A stretch of 63,047 nucleotides of DNA from Aquificaceae bacterium (GTDB taxonomy: Bacteria > Aquificota > Aquificia > Aquificales > Aquificaceae): NCBI GenBank assembly GCA_025062075.1, contig JANXBA010000038.1:1-63047 (forward strand), in the 5' to 3' direction. Shown here one piece after another: positions 23,674-31,575 of the stretch. Every line of letters starts with the position of its first letter. The stretch's first letter is position 1. The notes beneath the pieces are model-generated. The model was not told the DNA's origin, ran no database searches, and saw only the letters and a list, made by a program, of their open reading frames with translations. A program made the translations under genes and the position numbers.

Positions 23674-24119
23674 AGATGCACCAGCTTGCACCTAACGAGG
23701 GGGCCACCAAAAAGAGAAAGAGAGTAGGAAGAGGCATAGGCTCAGGTTTGGGTAAGACCTGCGGTAAAGGTCACAAGGGTCAGAAGACCCGCTCTGGGGA
23801 CAGAAGGCTCCCCTCTTGGTTTGAAGGCGGTCAGACACCTCTGCACAAGCGCGTGCCCAAAAGAGGATTCAGACCCATAGACAGGGTGGAGTACGCAGTG
23901 GTGAACCTAAAGACCTTGGAACGACACTTCCAGCAGGGGGAAGAGGTCTCACCCGAGAGCCTCTTAGAAAAAGGTCTGGTGCGCAAGGGCATGCCCGTGA
24001 AGGTGCTCGGAGATGGTGAGCTCACCAAGGCTCTCAAGGTAAAGGCTCACGCCTTTTCCAACTCCGCGAGGGAGAAAATCCAGAAGGCAGGCGGTCTCTG
24101 CGAGGAGGTAAAGTGGTAG
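23670..24119 (+). CDS. rplO: 50S ribosomal protein uL15
   Basis: This 149-aa L15 is an assembly protein of the large subunit. It has the basic glycine-rich start [20 protein letters not shown] and [17 protein letters not shown]. The end overlaps the secY start by 7 nt. Confidence 0.97.
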   Translation: MKMHQLAPNEGATKKRKRVGRGIGSGLGKTCGKGHKGQKTRSGDRRLPSWFEGGQTPLHKRVPKRGFRPIDRVEYAVVNLKTLERHFQQGEEVSPESLLEKGLVRKGMPVKVLGDGELTKALKVKAHAFSNSAREKIQKAGGLCEEVKW

Positions 24120-25408
24120 AGTACATAAGACAGCTTTTTAACTTGGAGGACTTCAGGAGCAGGCTACTCTATACCCTTTTTATGCTGGCCGTATACAGGC
24201 TGGGCAGCCACATACCTCTGCCCGGCATAGACACCACCGCCCTGCAGGAGTTTTTCAAAACCTTTGAGGGGACCATTTTCTACCTTTACGATATCTTCTC
24301 CGGAGGTAACTTAGGGAGGATGACCCTTTTCGCCCTTGGCGTCATGCCTTACATTTCTGCCTCCATCATGATGCAACTTCTTACCGTGGCAGTTCCTGAG
24401 CTCCAAAGACTTGCCAAGGAGGAGGGCGACTACGGGCGATACAAAATAAACCAGTACACCAGATACTTGACTCTGTTTGTGGCCTTGGTGCAGGCGGTAG
24501 GCATAGCGGTGTGGCTTCAGGGCCAGGTGTCTCCCAAGGGCACGCCCATCGTGCCTGAGACTGGCTTTCTGTTCTTCATCACCACCGTGGTCGCCTTGGT
24601 CTCCTCCACCATGTTTCTGACTTGGGTGGGCGACAGGATTACGGAGAAGGGCATAGGCAACGGTATGTCCATTCTTATATTCGCAGGTATAGTGGCAGGC
24701 TTTCCCAGCGCAGGCATAAGAGTTTGGGACATGCTCCAAAACGGGGACATCTCCCCCTTTGCCTTTGCAGGTGCCATACTCTTCGTCGTAGCTGTGGTGG
24801 TGGGCATAGTCTTCATTCAGGAGGCGGAGAGGAGAGTGCCTATTCAGTACCCCAGAAGGCAGATAGGAAGACAGGAGGTAGTAGGCTCTTCCAGCTACCT
24901 ACCCATAAAGATAAACCCCGCAGGCGTCATACCCATCATCTTTGCCCAGTCTTTGCTGATTATCCCCTCCACCGTGCTGGGCTTTATCCAGCACCCCATA
25001 GCCAAGGCCATGCACGACGCTTTTAACCCCACCACCCTGCCCTACAACATTCTTTACATAGCCTTCATATTCTTTTTCACCTACTTCTACACTGCGGTCC
25101 TCATAAACCCGGTGGACGTGGCGGACAACCTGAGAAAGTCCGGTGCCTTCATACCCGGCGTGCGCCCGGGACAGGACACCCAGCGCTACTTGGAGTACAC
25201 GGTCAACAGGCTCACGCTGGTGGGGGCTCTCTTCCTGAGCGTGGTGGCGGTGGTGCCTATATTCGTCAGCCTGTGGCTTAACGTGCCCTTCTACTTCGGC
25301 GGGACCACCGCCCTGATTGTGGTGGGAGTGGCGTTGGACACTATCAACAAGTTGGAAGCTCAGCTCCTTCAGCAGAGGTACACCAGGTACAGGAGGAAGG
25401 TAAGGTGA
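24113..25408 (+). CDS. secY: Protein translocase subunit SecY
   Basis: This 431-aa integral membrane protein is the channel of the Sec system. Ten hydrophobic segments are visible. Landmarks are [13 protein letters not shown] near the N-terminus, the plug region [31 protein letters not shown] in the cytoplasmic loop, [18 protein letters not shown] and the C-terminal [14 protein letters not shown]. The GTG start at 24113 overlaps the rplO stop and is preceded by GAGGAGGT. The secE and secG partners are not in the window. Confidence 0.97.
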   Translation: MVEYIRQLFNLEDFRSRLLYTLFMLAVYRLGSHIPLPGIDTTALQEFFKTFEGTIFYLYDIFSGGNLGRMTLFALGVMPYISASIMMQLLTVAVPELQRLAKEEGDYGRYKINQYTRYLTLFVALVQAVGIAVWLQGQVSPKGTPIVPETGFLFFITTVVALVSSTMFLTWVGDRITEKGIGNGMSILIFAGIVAGFPSAGIRVWDMLQNGDISPFAFAGAILFVVAVVVGIVFIQEAERRVPIQYPRRQIGRQEVVGSSSYLPIKINPAGVIPIIFAQSLLIIPSTVLGFIQHPIAKAMHDAFNPTTLPYNILYIAFIFFFTYFYTAVLINPVDVADNLRKSGAFIPGVRPGQDTQRYLEYTVNRLTLVGALFLSVVAVVPIFVSLWLNVPFYFGGTTALIVVGVALDTINKLEAQLLQQRYTRYRRKVR

Positions 25409-26046
25409 TAGTGGTCTTTTTAGGACCGCCCGGCTCTGGAAAGGGAACGCAGGCAAGAGAACTCTCGCAGAAGACGGGACTGCTTCACATCTCTACCGGA
25501 GACCTTCTGAGGGAGGCGGTCAAAAAGGGCACCGAGCTGGGCAAGAGGGCAAAGGAGTACATGGACAGGGGCGAGCTGGTTCCCGACGGTCTTATGGTGG
25601 CCATGATAGAGGAGGTCATGCCCCCCGAGGGTGGGTTTATCTTGGACGGCTTTCCCCGCACCGTGGCTCAGGCCTTGGCCTTGGAGGAGATGCTCCAAAG
25701 ACACGGAAAGGAGCTCAGCAAGGTGGTGCTCTTTGAAATTCAGGAAGAGGATGTGGTGCAAAGGCTCTCCGGCAGGCTCACCTGCTCAAACTGCGGTGCG
25801 GTCTATCACAAGGTTTACAACCCTCCCAAGCGGGAGGGTACCTGCGACCTGTGCGGTGGCAAGCTCTTTCAGAGGGAAGACGACAGGGAGGAGGTGGCAA
25901 GAAAACGCTTCCGCGTGTATCAGGAGCAAACCCAGCCCTTGGTTGAATTCTACAAACGCAGGAATAAATTAATCAGCTTGAACGCAAGGGAGAACCACAG
26001 GCTGGTGAGCCAGAAGCTGTTAGAGGTCCTGAAAGATGGCGGTTGA
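25405..26046 (+). CDS. adk: Adenylate kinase
   Basis: This 213-aa enzyme interconverts AMP, ADP and ATP. The P-loop is GPPGSGKGTQA at about 6-16, the AMP site includes HISTGDLLREAV and FPRTVAQA, and the LID carries a four-cysteine zinc site (CSNCGAVYHKVYNPP, CDLCG), as common in Gram-positive bacteria and thermophiles. The GTG start overlaps the secY stop (GTGA). It overlaps map by 11 nt. Confidence 0.97.
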   Translation: MIVVFLGPPGSGKGTQARELSQKTGLLHISTGDLLREAVKKGTELGKRAKEYMDRGELVPDGLMVAMIEEVMPPEGGFILDGFPRTVAQALALEEMLQRHGKELSKVVLFEIQEEDVVQRLSGRLTCSNCGAVYHKVYNPPKREGTCDLCGGKLFQREDDREEVARKRFRVYQEQTQPLVEFYKRRNKLISLNARENHRLVSQKLLEVLKDGG

Positions 26047-26827
26047 GCTCTACTCCTTTAAGGAGATTGAGAAGATAAGAAGGGCCTGTCAGGTGGTGGT
26101 GGAAGTTTTGCAAGAGCTCGCACGGGCGGTAAGGCCAGGTCTGTCTACGCATGAGCTGGACCTCATGGCCCGAGAGGAGGCAAAGAAGAGAGGTGCCAAA
26201 CCTGCTTTTCTTAACTACAAGCCTCCTTTCAGCAACGAGAAGTTTCCCGCCAGCCTGTGCGTGTCAGTCAACGAGGCGGTCGTCCACGGGCTTCCCAAAC
26301 GGGAGCAGGTCATAAAGGAAGGAGACATAGTGAGCTTGGACTTTGGGGCATACTTGGAGGGTTACGCAGGAGACTCCGCCCTTACCGTGGCGGTAGGTCA
26401 GGTCAGCAAGGAAAAAGAGCTCCTCATGAATGCTACCAAGGAGGCCCTCGAAGAGGCGGTGAAGGTCTGCGTGCCCGGCAACTGGGTCTCCGACATAGTG
26501 GAGGTCATCTACAGGGTGGCCAAGAGGCACGGAGTGTACCCGCTTAAGAACTTAGGAGGTCACGGCATAGGGCGGAGGGTGCACGAGGAGCCTTTCATAC
26601 CCAACCACCCTGCCACGCTGGCTCAGGAAAGAAAGGACTACAAGCTCAGGCAGGGCATGGTGGTAGCCATAGAGCCCATGCTCTCTCTCGGGACTGAAGA
26701 GATAGCCCACGACGGGGACCGCTGGACGGTCATAACCGCAGACAGAAGCCCCGCCGCCCACTACGAGTACGTGGTAGCCATAACAAAACAAGGCCCGATG
26801 GTGCTTACGGAGTTCAAAAATGGCTAA
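26036..26827 (+). CDS. map: Methionine aminopeptidase, type I
   Basis: This 263-aa enzyme removes N-terminal methionine. The five metal ligands are in [14 protein letters not shown] (two Asp), [12 protein letters not shown] (His), AIEPML (Glu) and the C-terminal ALT-type sequence ending with Glu in [18 protein letters not shown]. The substrate histidine is in VVHGLP. The length is typical of the short type Ia form. Start and stop overlap adk and infA. Confidence 0.97.
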   Translation: MAVELYSFKEIEKIRRACQVVVEVLQELARAVRPGLSTHELDLMAREEAKKRGAKPAFLNYKPPFSNEKFPASLCVSVNEAVVHGLPKREQVIKEGDIVSLDFGAYLEGYAGDSALTVAVGQVSKEKELLMNATKEALEEAVKVCVPGNWVSDIVEVIYRVAKRHGVYPLKNLGGHGIGRRVHEEPFIPNHPATLAQERKDYKLRQGMVVAIEPMLSLGTEEIAHDGDRWTVITADRSPAAHYEYVVAITKQGPMVLTEFKNG

Positions 26828-27059
26828 GAAAAAGGGAGAGGAAAAACAGAAGGAGAAAGGCATAGTCTTAGAGGGTGAGGTGGTAGAGGCTCTTCCCAAC
26901 GCCATGTTCAGGGTCAAGCTGGATACGGGGCACGAGGTGCTCGCCCATGTGTCAGGCAGGATGCGTATAAACTTCATAAAAATTTTGCCTGGAGACAAGG
27001 TGAAAGTAGAGCTCTCCCCCTACGACCTGACCCGAGGCAGGATTGTCTACCGCGGATAA
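26820..27059 (+). CDS. infA: Translation initiation factor IF-1
   Basis: This 79-aa OB-fold protein binds the A site of the 30S subunit during initiation. It has [39 protein letters not shown] and [14 protein letters not shown] lysine-rich N-terminal extension ([11 protein letters not shown]) makes it somewhat longer than the usual 72 residues. The ATG overlaps the map stop by 8 nt. Confidence 0.97.
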   Translation: MAKKKGEEKQKEKGIVLEGEVVEALPNAMFRVKLDTGHEVLAHVSGRMRINFIKILPGDKVKVELSPYDLTRGRIVYRG

Positions 27060-27061
27060 CT

Positions 27062-27073
27062 TGTGGTATAATC
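27062..27073 (+). promoter_or_regulatory. Internal promoter before rpmJ (TGTGGTATAATC)
   Basis: This is the identical 12-mer seen at rplN P2 (19994-20005). TATAAT is at 27067-27072, 23 nt before the rpmJ ATG. It divides the spc part from the alpha-operon part of the cluster. Confidence 0.6.
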
Positions 27074-27095
27074 AACTATTTACATGGAGGTAAGC

Positions 27096-27212
27096 ATGAA
27101 GGTTAGACCTTCCGTAAAGCCTATATGTGCCAAGTGCAAGATTATAAGGAGAAAGGGCAGAATCATGGTCATATGCGAGAACCCCAAGCACAAACAGAGA
27201 CAGGGCAACTAA
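27096..27212 (+). CDS. rpmJ: 50S ribosomal protein bL36
   Basis: This 38-aa protein starts [20 protein letters not shown]. It has the zinc-binding form with Cys11, Cys14, Cys27 and His32 ([13 protein letters not shown] at the end), as in most C+ L36 proteins. The ATG follows TGGAGGTAAGC. It sits between infA and rpsM, the standard place, and is short enough to be missed by length-filtered gene calling. Confidence 0.96.
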   Translation: MKVRPSVKPICAKCKIIRRKGRIMVICENPKHKQRQGN

Positions 27213-27223
27213 GGAGGTAAAGG

Positions 27224-27604
27224 ATGGCAAGGATAGCGGGCGTGGACCTTCCCGACGGCAAAAAGTTAGAGGTGGTCCTCACCTACCTCTACGGTATAGG
27301 AAAGACGAGGGCAAAAGAGATATGCGAAAAGACCGGCATCCCCAGCACCAAAAGGCTGGGTGAGCTGAGCCCCGACGAGCTCAACACGATTCGTAAGTTC
27401 ATCGAGCAAAACTACACGGTAGAAGGAGACCTGCGCAGAGAGGTGCAGATGAACATAAAAAAGCTCATAGACATGGGCTGTTACAGAGGTATGAGGCATG
27501 TAAAAGGCCTCCCGGTGAGAGGTCAGCAGACGAGGACCAACTCAAGGACTAGAAAGGGCAAGAGAAAGACCGTAGGCGGGACCAAGAAGAAGATAGTCAA
27601 GTAA
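27224..27604 (+). CDS. rpsM: 30S ribosomal protein uS13
   Basis: This 126-aa S13 contacts the large subunit from the 30S head. It has [56 protein letters not shown] and a basic tail [21 protein letters not shown] strong AAGGAGGT ribosome site precedes it. Confidence 0.97.
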   Translation: MARIAGVDLPDGKKLEVVLTYLYGIGKTRAKEICEKTGIPSTKRLGELSPDELNTIRKFIEQNYTVEGDLRREVQMNIKKLIDMGCYRGMRHVKGLPVRGQQTRTNSRTRKGKRKTVGGTKKKIVK

Positions 27605-27614
27605 GGAGGGCCAG

Positions 27615-28004
27615 ATGGCAAGGAAGAAACAACCCCAGAAAAAGCAGAAAAAGACAGTAACTGAAGGCATAGTGCACATCCTGAGCACCTTCAACAACAC
27701 GATTGTTACCATCACCGACAAGCAGGGTAACGTGCTGGTGTGGGAGAGCGGAGGGACGGTAGGCTTCAAGGGCACGAGGAAGAGCACGCCCTACGCAGCC
27801 CAGCTTGCCGCTCAGAAGGCCGCCAGAAGGGCGGTTCAGGAGTACGGCCTCCAGGAGGCGGAGGTGAGGATAAAAGGGGCAGGAGCAGGAAGAGAGTCTG
27901 CCCTCAGGGCAGTTTACGCCGCAGGCATAAAGATAAAGTCCATCAGAGATGTCACGCCGATACCCCACAACGGTTGCAGACCGCCGGCAAAGAGGAGGGT
28001 ATAA
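27615..28004 (+). CDS. rpsK: 30S ribosomal protein uS11
   Basis: This 129-aa S11 lies on the 30S platform. It has [56 protein letters not shown] and the C-terminal [18 protein letters not shown]. The N-terminus is lysine/glutamine rich. Confidence 0.97.
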   Translation: MARKKQPQKKQKKTVTEGIVHILSTFNNTIVTITDKQGNVLVWESGGTVGFKGTRKSTPYAAQLAAQKAARRAVQEYGLQEAEVRIKGAGAGRESALRAVYAAGIKIKSIRDVTPIPHNGCRPPAKRRV

Positions 28005-28007
28005 GCT

Positions 28008-28637
28008 ATGGGAAGATACATAGGACCTCTGGTAAGGATAGACAGAAAACTGGGAGTGGTAGTCTCGGGCAAAAAGGGAGCTCCTAAAACCCTCTCCAGA
28101 AGAAACTTCCCGCCCGGTCAGCACGGAAGGCTCAAGGGCAGACGCCGTAAACTCACCGAGTACGGCCTGCGTCTGCTTGAAAAGCAAAAGCTCAAGTTCC
28201 TCTACGGAGGCTTGCGCGAAAAGCAGTTCAGAAGATACTTTGACCAGGCCTCCCGCTCTAAGGGAAACACAGGTCAGGTGCTCCTACAGCTCCTTGAGAG
28301 GAGGCTGGACAATGTGGTCTACAGGCTGGGTTTTGCCTGCACGCGCAGGCAGGCAAGACAGTGGGTCGCCCACGGGCACTTTCTGGTAAACGGTAGAAAG
28401 GTGGACATACCCTCCTACCAGGTGGAGCCCGGGGACGTCATAGAGGTAAAGACCAGCTCACGGGACGTGCCCCAGCTCTTGGAAAACCTGCAAAACATAG
28501 ACCCAAGAAGCGTGCCCTCCTGGTTGGAGCTGGACAAGGAAAACTTCAGAGGTAAGGTAATAGACATGCCCAGAGATGTGCAGCTGGAGGTGCCCGTCAA
28601 CCTTCAGTACATTATTGAGTTCTACTCAAGGGTCTAA
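28008..28637 (+). CDS. rpsD: 30S ribosomal protein uS4
   Basis: This 209-aa S4 starts 30S assembly by binding 16S rRNA. It has MGRYIGPLVRIDRKLGVVVS, the S4 domain RRLDNVVYRLGFACTRRQAR and QWVAHGHFLVNGRKVDIPSY. It follows rpsK after 3 nt. In many bacteria S4 represses the alpha operon, but I see no clear operator here. Confidence 0.97.
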   Translation: MGRYIGPLVRIDRKLGVVVSGKKGAPKTLSRRNFPPGQHGRLKGRRRKLTEYGLRLLEKQKLKFLYGGLREKQFRRYFDQASRSKGNTGQVLLQLLERRLDNVVYRLGFACTRRQARQWVAHGHFLVNGRKVDIPSYQVEPGDVIEVKTSSRDVPQLLENLQNIDPRSVPSWLELDKENFRGKVIDMPRDVQLEVPVNLQYIIEFYSRV

Positions 28638-28647
28638 GGAGGAGACT

Positions 28648-29601
28648 ATGCTTAGACAGTTTCTCTTTCCCTCCAAAGTTTACTGGGAAGAGAGAAGTAA
28701 AACCTATGGCAGGTTTGTGATGGAACCTTTGGAGAGGGGATTTGGCATAACGGTGGGCAACTCCCTGAGAAGAACCCTGCTGTCTTCCATAGAAGGCACT
28801 GCCATGACCGCCCTGAAGATATACGGCGTGTATCACGAGTTCTCCGCCATAGAGGGCGTTCAGGAGGACACGCTGGAAATTATCGCAAACCTAAAAAGGG
28901 TCAGGTTTAAACTGCACAGCTCAGACGTGGAGGTGCTCTACCTGAAAAAGAAGAGCGAAGGAGTGGTCTACGCCAAGGACATAAGCCTGCCCCCAAACGT
29001 GGAGGTGATAAACCCAGACCAGAAGATACTCACCATAACGGACCCCGGCAGGGAGGTAAACATAGAGATTAGAATAGAGCGGGGCTTTGGTTACTTGCCC
29101 ACCGAAGAGATGGAAGTGCTGGGCGAAGTTGGCTGGATACTGGTGGATGCGGACTTCTCCCCAGTGCGTCAGGTCTCCTTCAGGGTGGAGAAGACCCGTG
29201 TGGAGAAAAGGAGCGACTACGACCGCCTCATCGTGGAGGTCTACACAGACGGCACCAAGACGCCAGAAGAGGTGGTAAAAGAGGCCCACCAGCTCATCGT
29301 GAAAAACTTCAACGCCCTCGAGAACATATCCTTCGAAGTGCCCGTGCGAGAAGAGCCTACTGGCACTGTGGATGAGCTCTCCGACAAGCTAAGCCTGCCG
29401 GTGGAGGAGCTGGATATATCCCAGAGGGCTCTCAACTCCATAAAACGCATGGGTATTGCTACAATCGGAGACCTGGTGAGGCTCACGGAGGAAGACCTCA
29501 AGAGCACCAAAAACGTGGGACGCAAAGCCATAAACGAGATAAAGGAGGCCCTGAAACAGATGGGTCTCTACTTAGGGATGGACCTGGAGAGCAGGAGGTA
29601 G
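28648..29601 (+). CDS. rpoA: RNA polymerase alpha subunit
   Basis: This 317-aa subunit nucleates RNA polymerase assembly. The N-terminal domain has [20 protein letters not shown] and [15 protein letters not shown]. The C-terminal domain includes [20 protein letters not shown], which contacts UP-element DNA and activators. The ATG at 28648 follows TAAGGAGGAGACT; a TTG far upstream inside rpsD is rejected. The length is normal. Confidence 0.97.
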   Translation: MLRQFLFPSKVYWEERSKTYGRFVMEPLERGFGITVGNSLRRTLLSSIEGTAMTALKIYGVYHEFSAIEGVQEDTLEIIANLKRVRFKLHSSDVEVLYLKKKSEGVVYAKDISLPPNVEVINPDQKILTITDPGREVNIEIRIERGFGYLPTEEMEVLGEVGWILVDADFSPVRQVSFRVEKTRVEKRSDYDRLIVEVYTDGTKTPEEVVKEAHQLIVKNFNALENISFEVPVREEPTGTVDELSDKLSLPVEELDISQRALNSIKRMGIATIGDLVRLTEEDLKSTKNVGRKAINEIKEALKQMGLYLGMDLESRR

Positions 29602-29603
29602 AG

Positions 29604-29960
29604 ATGAGACACAAGGTTAAGAAAAAGCACTTTGACAGGACAAAGGAGCAGAGACTTGCCCTGTATAGGTCGCTGGCCAGAGCTCTCATCTTAGAGGAGA
29701 GAATAGAAACCTCCCTGCAAAGAGCTAAGGTGGTAAAAGCCTTTGCGGAGAGGTTGATTACCTTAGGCAAGAGAGGAGACCTGCACGCTCGCAGGCTCGC
29801 CCTGGAACTCCTACCTGACAAGAAGGCGGTGAGAAAGCTCTTTGAAGAGGTTGCGCCCCGCTTTGAAAACAGACAGGGAGGATACACCCGCCTGATAAAG
29901 CTACCAGACAGAAGAAAGGGCGACGGATGCGAGCTTGCGATTCTTGAGCTGGTGGAATGA
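29604..29960 (+). CDS. rplQ: 50S ribosomal protein bL17
   Basis: This 118-aa L17 has [40 protein letters not shown] and [20 protein letters not shown]. It directly follows rpoA, as is typical, and overlaps the YggT-like gene by 4 nt (ATGA). Confidence 0.97.
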   Translation: MRHKVKKKHFDRTKEQRLALYRSLARALILEERIETSLQRAKVVKAFAERLITLGKRGDLHARRLALELLPDKKAVRKLFEEVAPRFENRQGGYTRLIKLPDRRKGDGCELAILELVE

Positions 29961-30196
29961 TTAAAGGTTTTTTCTCCCTGCTTGTAAACCTTCTGATTCT
30001 CCTCGTGCTTTTGCACGCTTTGGGTTCTTGGATACCCAAGCTAAGAGAGAGCAAAGCCTACGAGCTCCTTGACCGTCTGGTCTCCCCGCTCTTGGAGCCT
30101 ATTCGGAGAGTGCTCCCGCCTACCGGAGGTCTTGACTTCTCACCCTTGGTCTTGCTCTTTGCCCTTTACTCTGTAAAACAGCTCTTCAGGCTTTGA
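29957..30196 (+). CDS. YggT-family membrane protein
   Basis: This 79-aa protein has two hydrophobic segments (about residues 5-25 and 58-77) around a conserved-type loop with [24 protein letters not shown], which matches YggT/Ycf19-like proteins. The members are inner-membrane proteins linked to cell-envelope or thylakoid organisation; the precise role is unknown. Translationally coupled to rplQ upstream and to the TlyA gene downstream (TTG-A overlap). Confidence 0.8.
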   Translation: MIKGFFSLLVNLLILLVLLHALGSWIPKLRESKAYELLDRLVSPLLEPIRRVLPPTGGLDFSPLVLLFALYSVKQLFRL

Positions 30197-30969
30197 GGCT
30201 GGACCTGTACTTGGTGGAGAAGGGCTACGCCCCTACCAGAGAAAAAGCCCAAGCCCTCATCATGGCAGGTCTGGTGCTGGTAGAGGGCAAAAGCGTCAGC
30301 AAGCCAGGCACGCAGATAAAGGAAGGCCAGAGAGTAGAAGTAAAGGAACCGCCCCGGTATGTCTCCAGAGGTGGTTACAAGCTGGAGGGAGCTTTGCATA
30401 GGTTTAACCTAAAAGTGGAAGGTGCGGTAGCCTTAGACGTGGGCTCTTCTACCGGGGGTTTCACTCAGTGTCTTCTCCTGCACGGTGCGAGAAAGGTCTA
30501 TGCGGTGGACGTGGGCAAGGGTCAGATGGACCCAAAGCTCAGGCAAGACCCCCGAGTGGTGCTCTACGAGGAGACAGACGCAAGAGAGCTCACCACCGAG
30601 CATATCTGCGAAAAGGTAGACCTTATAACTGTGGACGTGTCCTTCATATCCCTTGTAAAAGTTCTGCCCGCAGTGCTAAAGTTTTTAAAAGAGGAAGGTC
30701 TGGTGCTTTCCTTGGTAAAGCCCCAGTTCGAAGTGGGCCCTGAGAAGGTAAGAAAGGGCATAGTGAGAGAACCCCAGCACAGAAAAGAGGCAGTCCTGCA
30801 AGTGGCGGAGTTTTTGCAAGGTCAAGGCATGCAAGTAGCTGGCGTGGTAAAGGCAAGGCCCAAGGGCACGAAGGGAAACGAAGAGTTTTTCCTGCTCGCA
30901 GGGAAAAAGGTCAGACCGGTGGACAATCTGTTTCAGGTGGTAGAGAATGCTCTCAAAGAGCCTCTTTGA
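30193..30969 (+). CDS. tlyA: TlyA-family rRNA (cytidine-2'-O)-methyltransferase
   Basis: This 258-aa protein joins an N-terminal S4 domain ([20 protein letters not shown]) to an FtsJ-like SAM methyltransferase domain (ALDVGSSTGGFTQCLLLHGA, VDVSFISL, VKPQFEVG). TlyA methylates 2'-O of cytidines in 16S and/or 23S rRNA and affects capreomycin sensitivity. The TTG start overlaps the YggT stop. The motif EEFFLLAGKK near the end is usual in the family. It shares 23 nt with the next gene. Confidence 0.9.
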   Translation: MRLDLYLVEKGYAPTREKAQALIMAGLVLVEGKSVSKPGTQIKEGQRVEVKEPPRYVSRGGYKLEGALHRFNLKVEGAVALDVGSSTGGFTQCLLLHGARKVYAVDVGKGQMDPKLRQDPRVVLYEETDARELTTEHICEKVDLITVDVSFISLVKVLPAVLKFLKEEGLVLSLVKPQFEVGPEKVRKGIVREPQHRKEAVLQVAEFLQGQGMQVAGVVKARPKGTKGNEEFFLLAGKKVRPVDNLFQVVENALKEPL

Positions 30970-31342
30970 AGACAAGAGCTTGAAGGGGAAGCCCGGGCTC
31001 TACCCCCTTACTGCGGAGAGCCTTCTCAGAGTAGGTTTAGCCCTGTGCCTTTACCTTAAGCTACACAGGCAAGTAGAGAGGCCTAAAATGGCACTGCAGG
31101 AGCTGAGCTTTCTCACCACTGCCCTAAGCGCCGGCTTCATGGCGGGGGGAGGCGACGTGCACGTGGGCTCCTCTTGCGGACACATCAGCCTCAGAGTAGA
31201 GGGAGAGCAGGACAAGACCATCTTAACTTTTCAAGGGCTGGAGGACCACGAGCTGAGGATGGTTGAATCCATACTCTTTAGCAGGTATAATATACCAAGA
31301 GCGGAAGGAGAGGAGGTTGGTCGCATATGGATACACGCCTGA
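30947..31342 (+). CDS. Stand-alone protein resembling domain I of phosphohexomutases
   Basis: This 131-aa protein looks like the first domain of phosphomannomutase/phosphoglucomutase: GKPGLYPLTAESLLRVGLAL, then KMALQELSFLTTALSAGFMA followed by GGGDVHVGSS correspond to the normal G-D-x-R-x-S and aaGLlaaG-V-x-x-G blocks. The catalytic serine loop (GRDTRxSS in true enzymes) is absent and the other three domains are missing. It is therefore not an active mutase and may be a binding protein or an ancient fragment under new use. The ATG lies 23 nt inside tlyA, and the end overlaps the next gene by 16 nt. Function unknown. Confidence 0.6.
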   Translation: MLSKSLFEDKSLKGKPGLYPLTAESLLRVGLALCLYLKLHRQVERPKMALQELSFLTTALSAGFMAGGGDVHVGSSCGHISLRVEGEQDKTILTFQGLEDHELRMVESILFSRYNIPRAEGEEVGRIWIHA

Positions 31343-31575
31343 AGGCGGTAGAGCTGTCGGAGGAGACTTCAAAAATCCTTCTGCGGATGGGTACTGAGAT
31401 AGACGAGATTTACAGAAAGTTTCGAGAGCTCCGCCTGCTTGAAGACGACCTGGCCTTCCAGTCCGCCCTTCTCAAGGTAGAGCATGCCTTCTTCATGGTG
31501 GTTCAGTCGCTAAACATCCTGCGAGAGCACCTGCACCTGATAGGAGTATCTGCAAAGAAAGGGGAGGCGTACTAA
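31327..31575 (+). CDS. Small alpha-helical protein, unknown function
   Basis: This 82-aa protein is mostly helix-forming, with charged N-terminal heptads (ETSKILLRMGTEIDEIYRKF) and a more hydrophobic second helix (HAFFMVVQSLNILREHLHLI). There are no cysteines and no signal peptide. I do not recognise it. It overlaps the genes on both sides (16 nt and 1 nt), so it is cotranslated with the pseudo-receiver/ODP protein. It may be its partner. Confidence 0.55.
   Translation: MDTRLKAVELSEETSKILLRMGTEIDEIYRKFRELRLLEDDLAFQSALLKVEHAFFMVVQSLNILREHLHLIGVSAKKGEAY

Noticed and set aside
24311-25456. Histidine-rich minus-strand frames opposite secY
   Set aside because: These are antisense shadows of membrane-protein codons; no start signals or family features.
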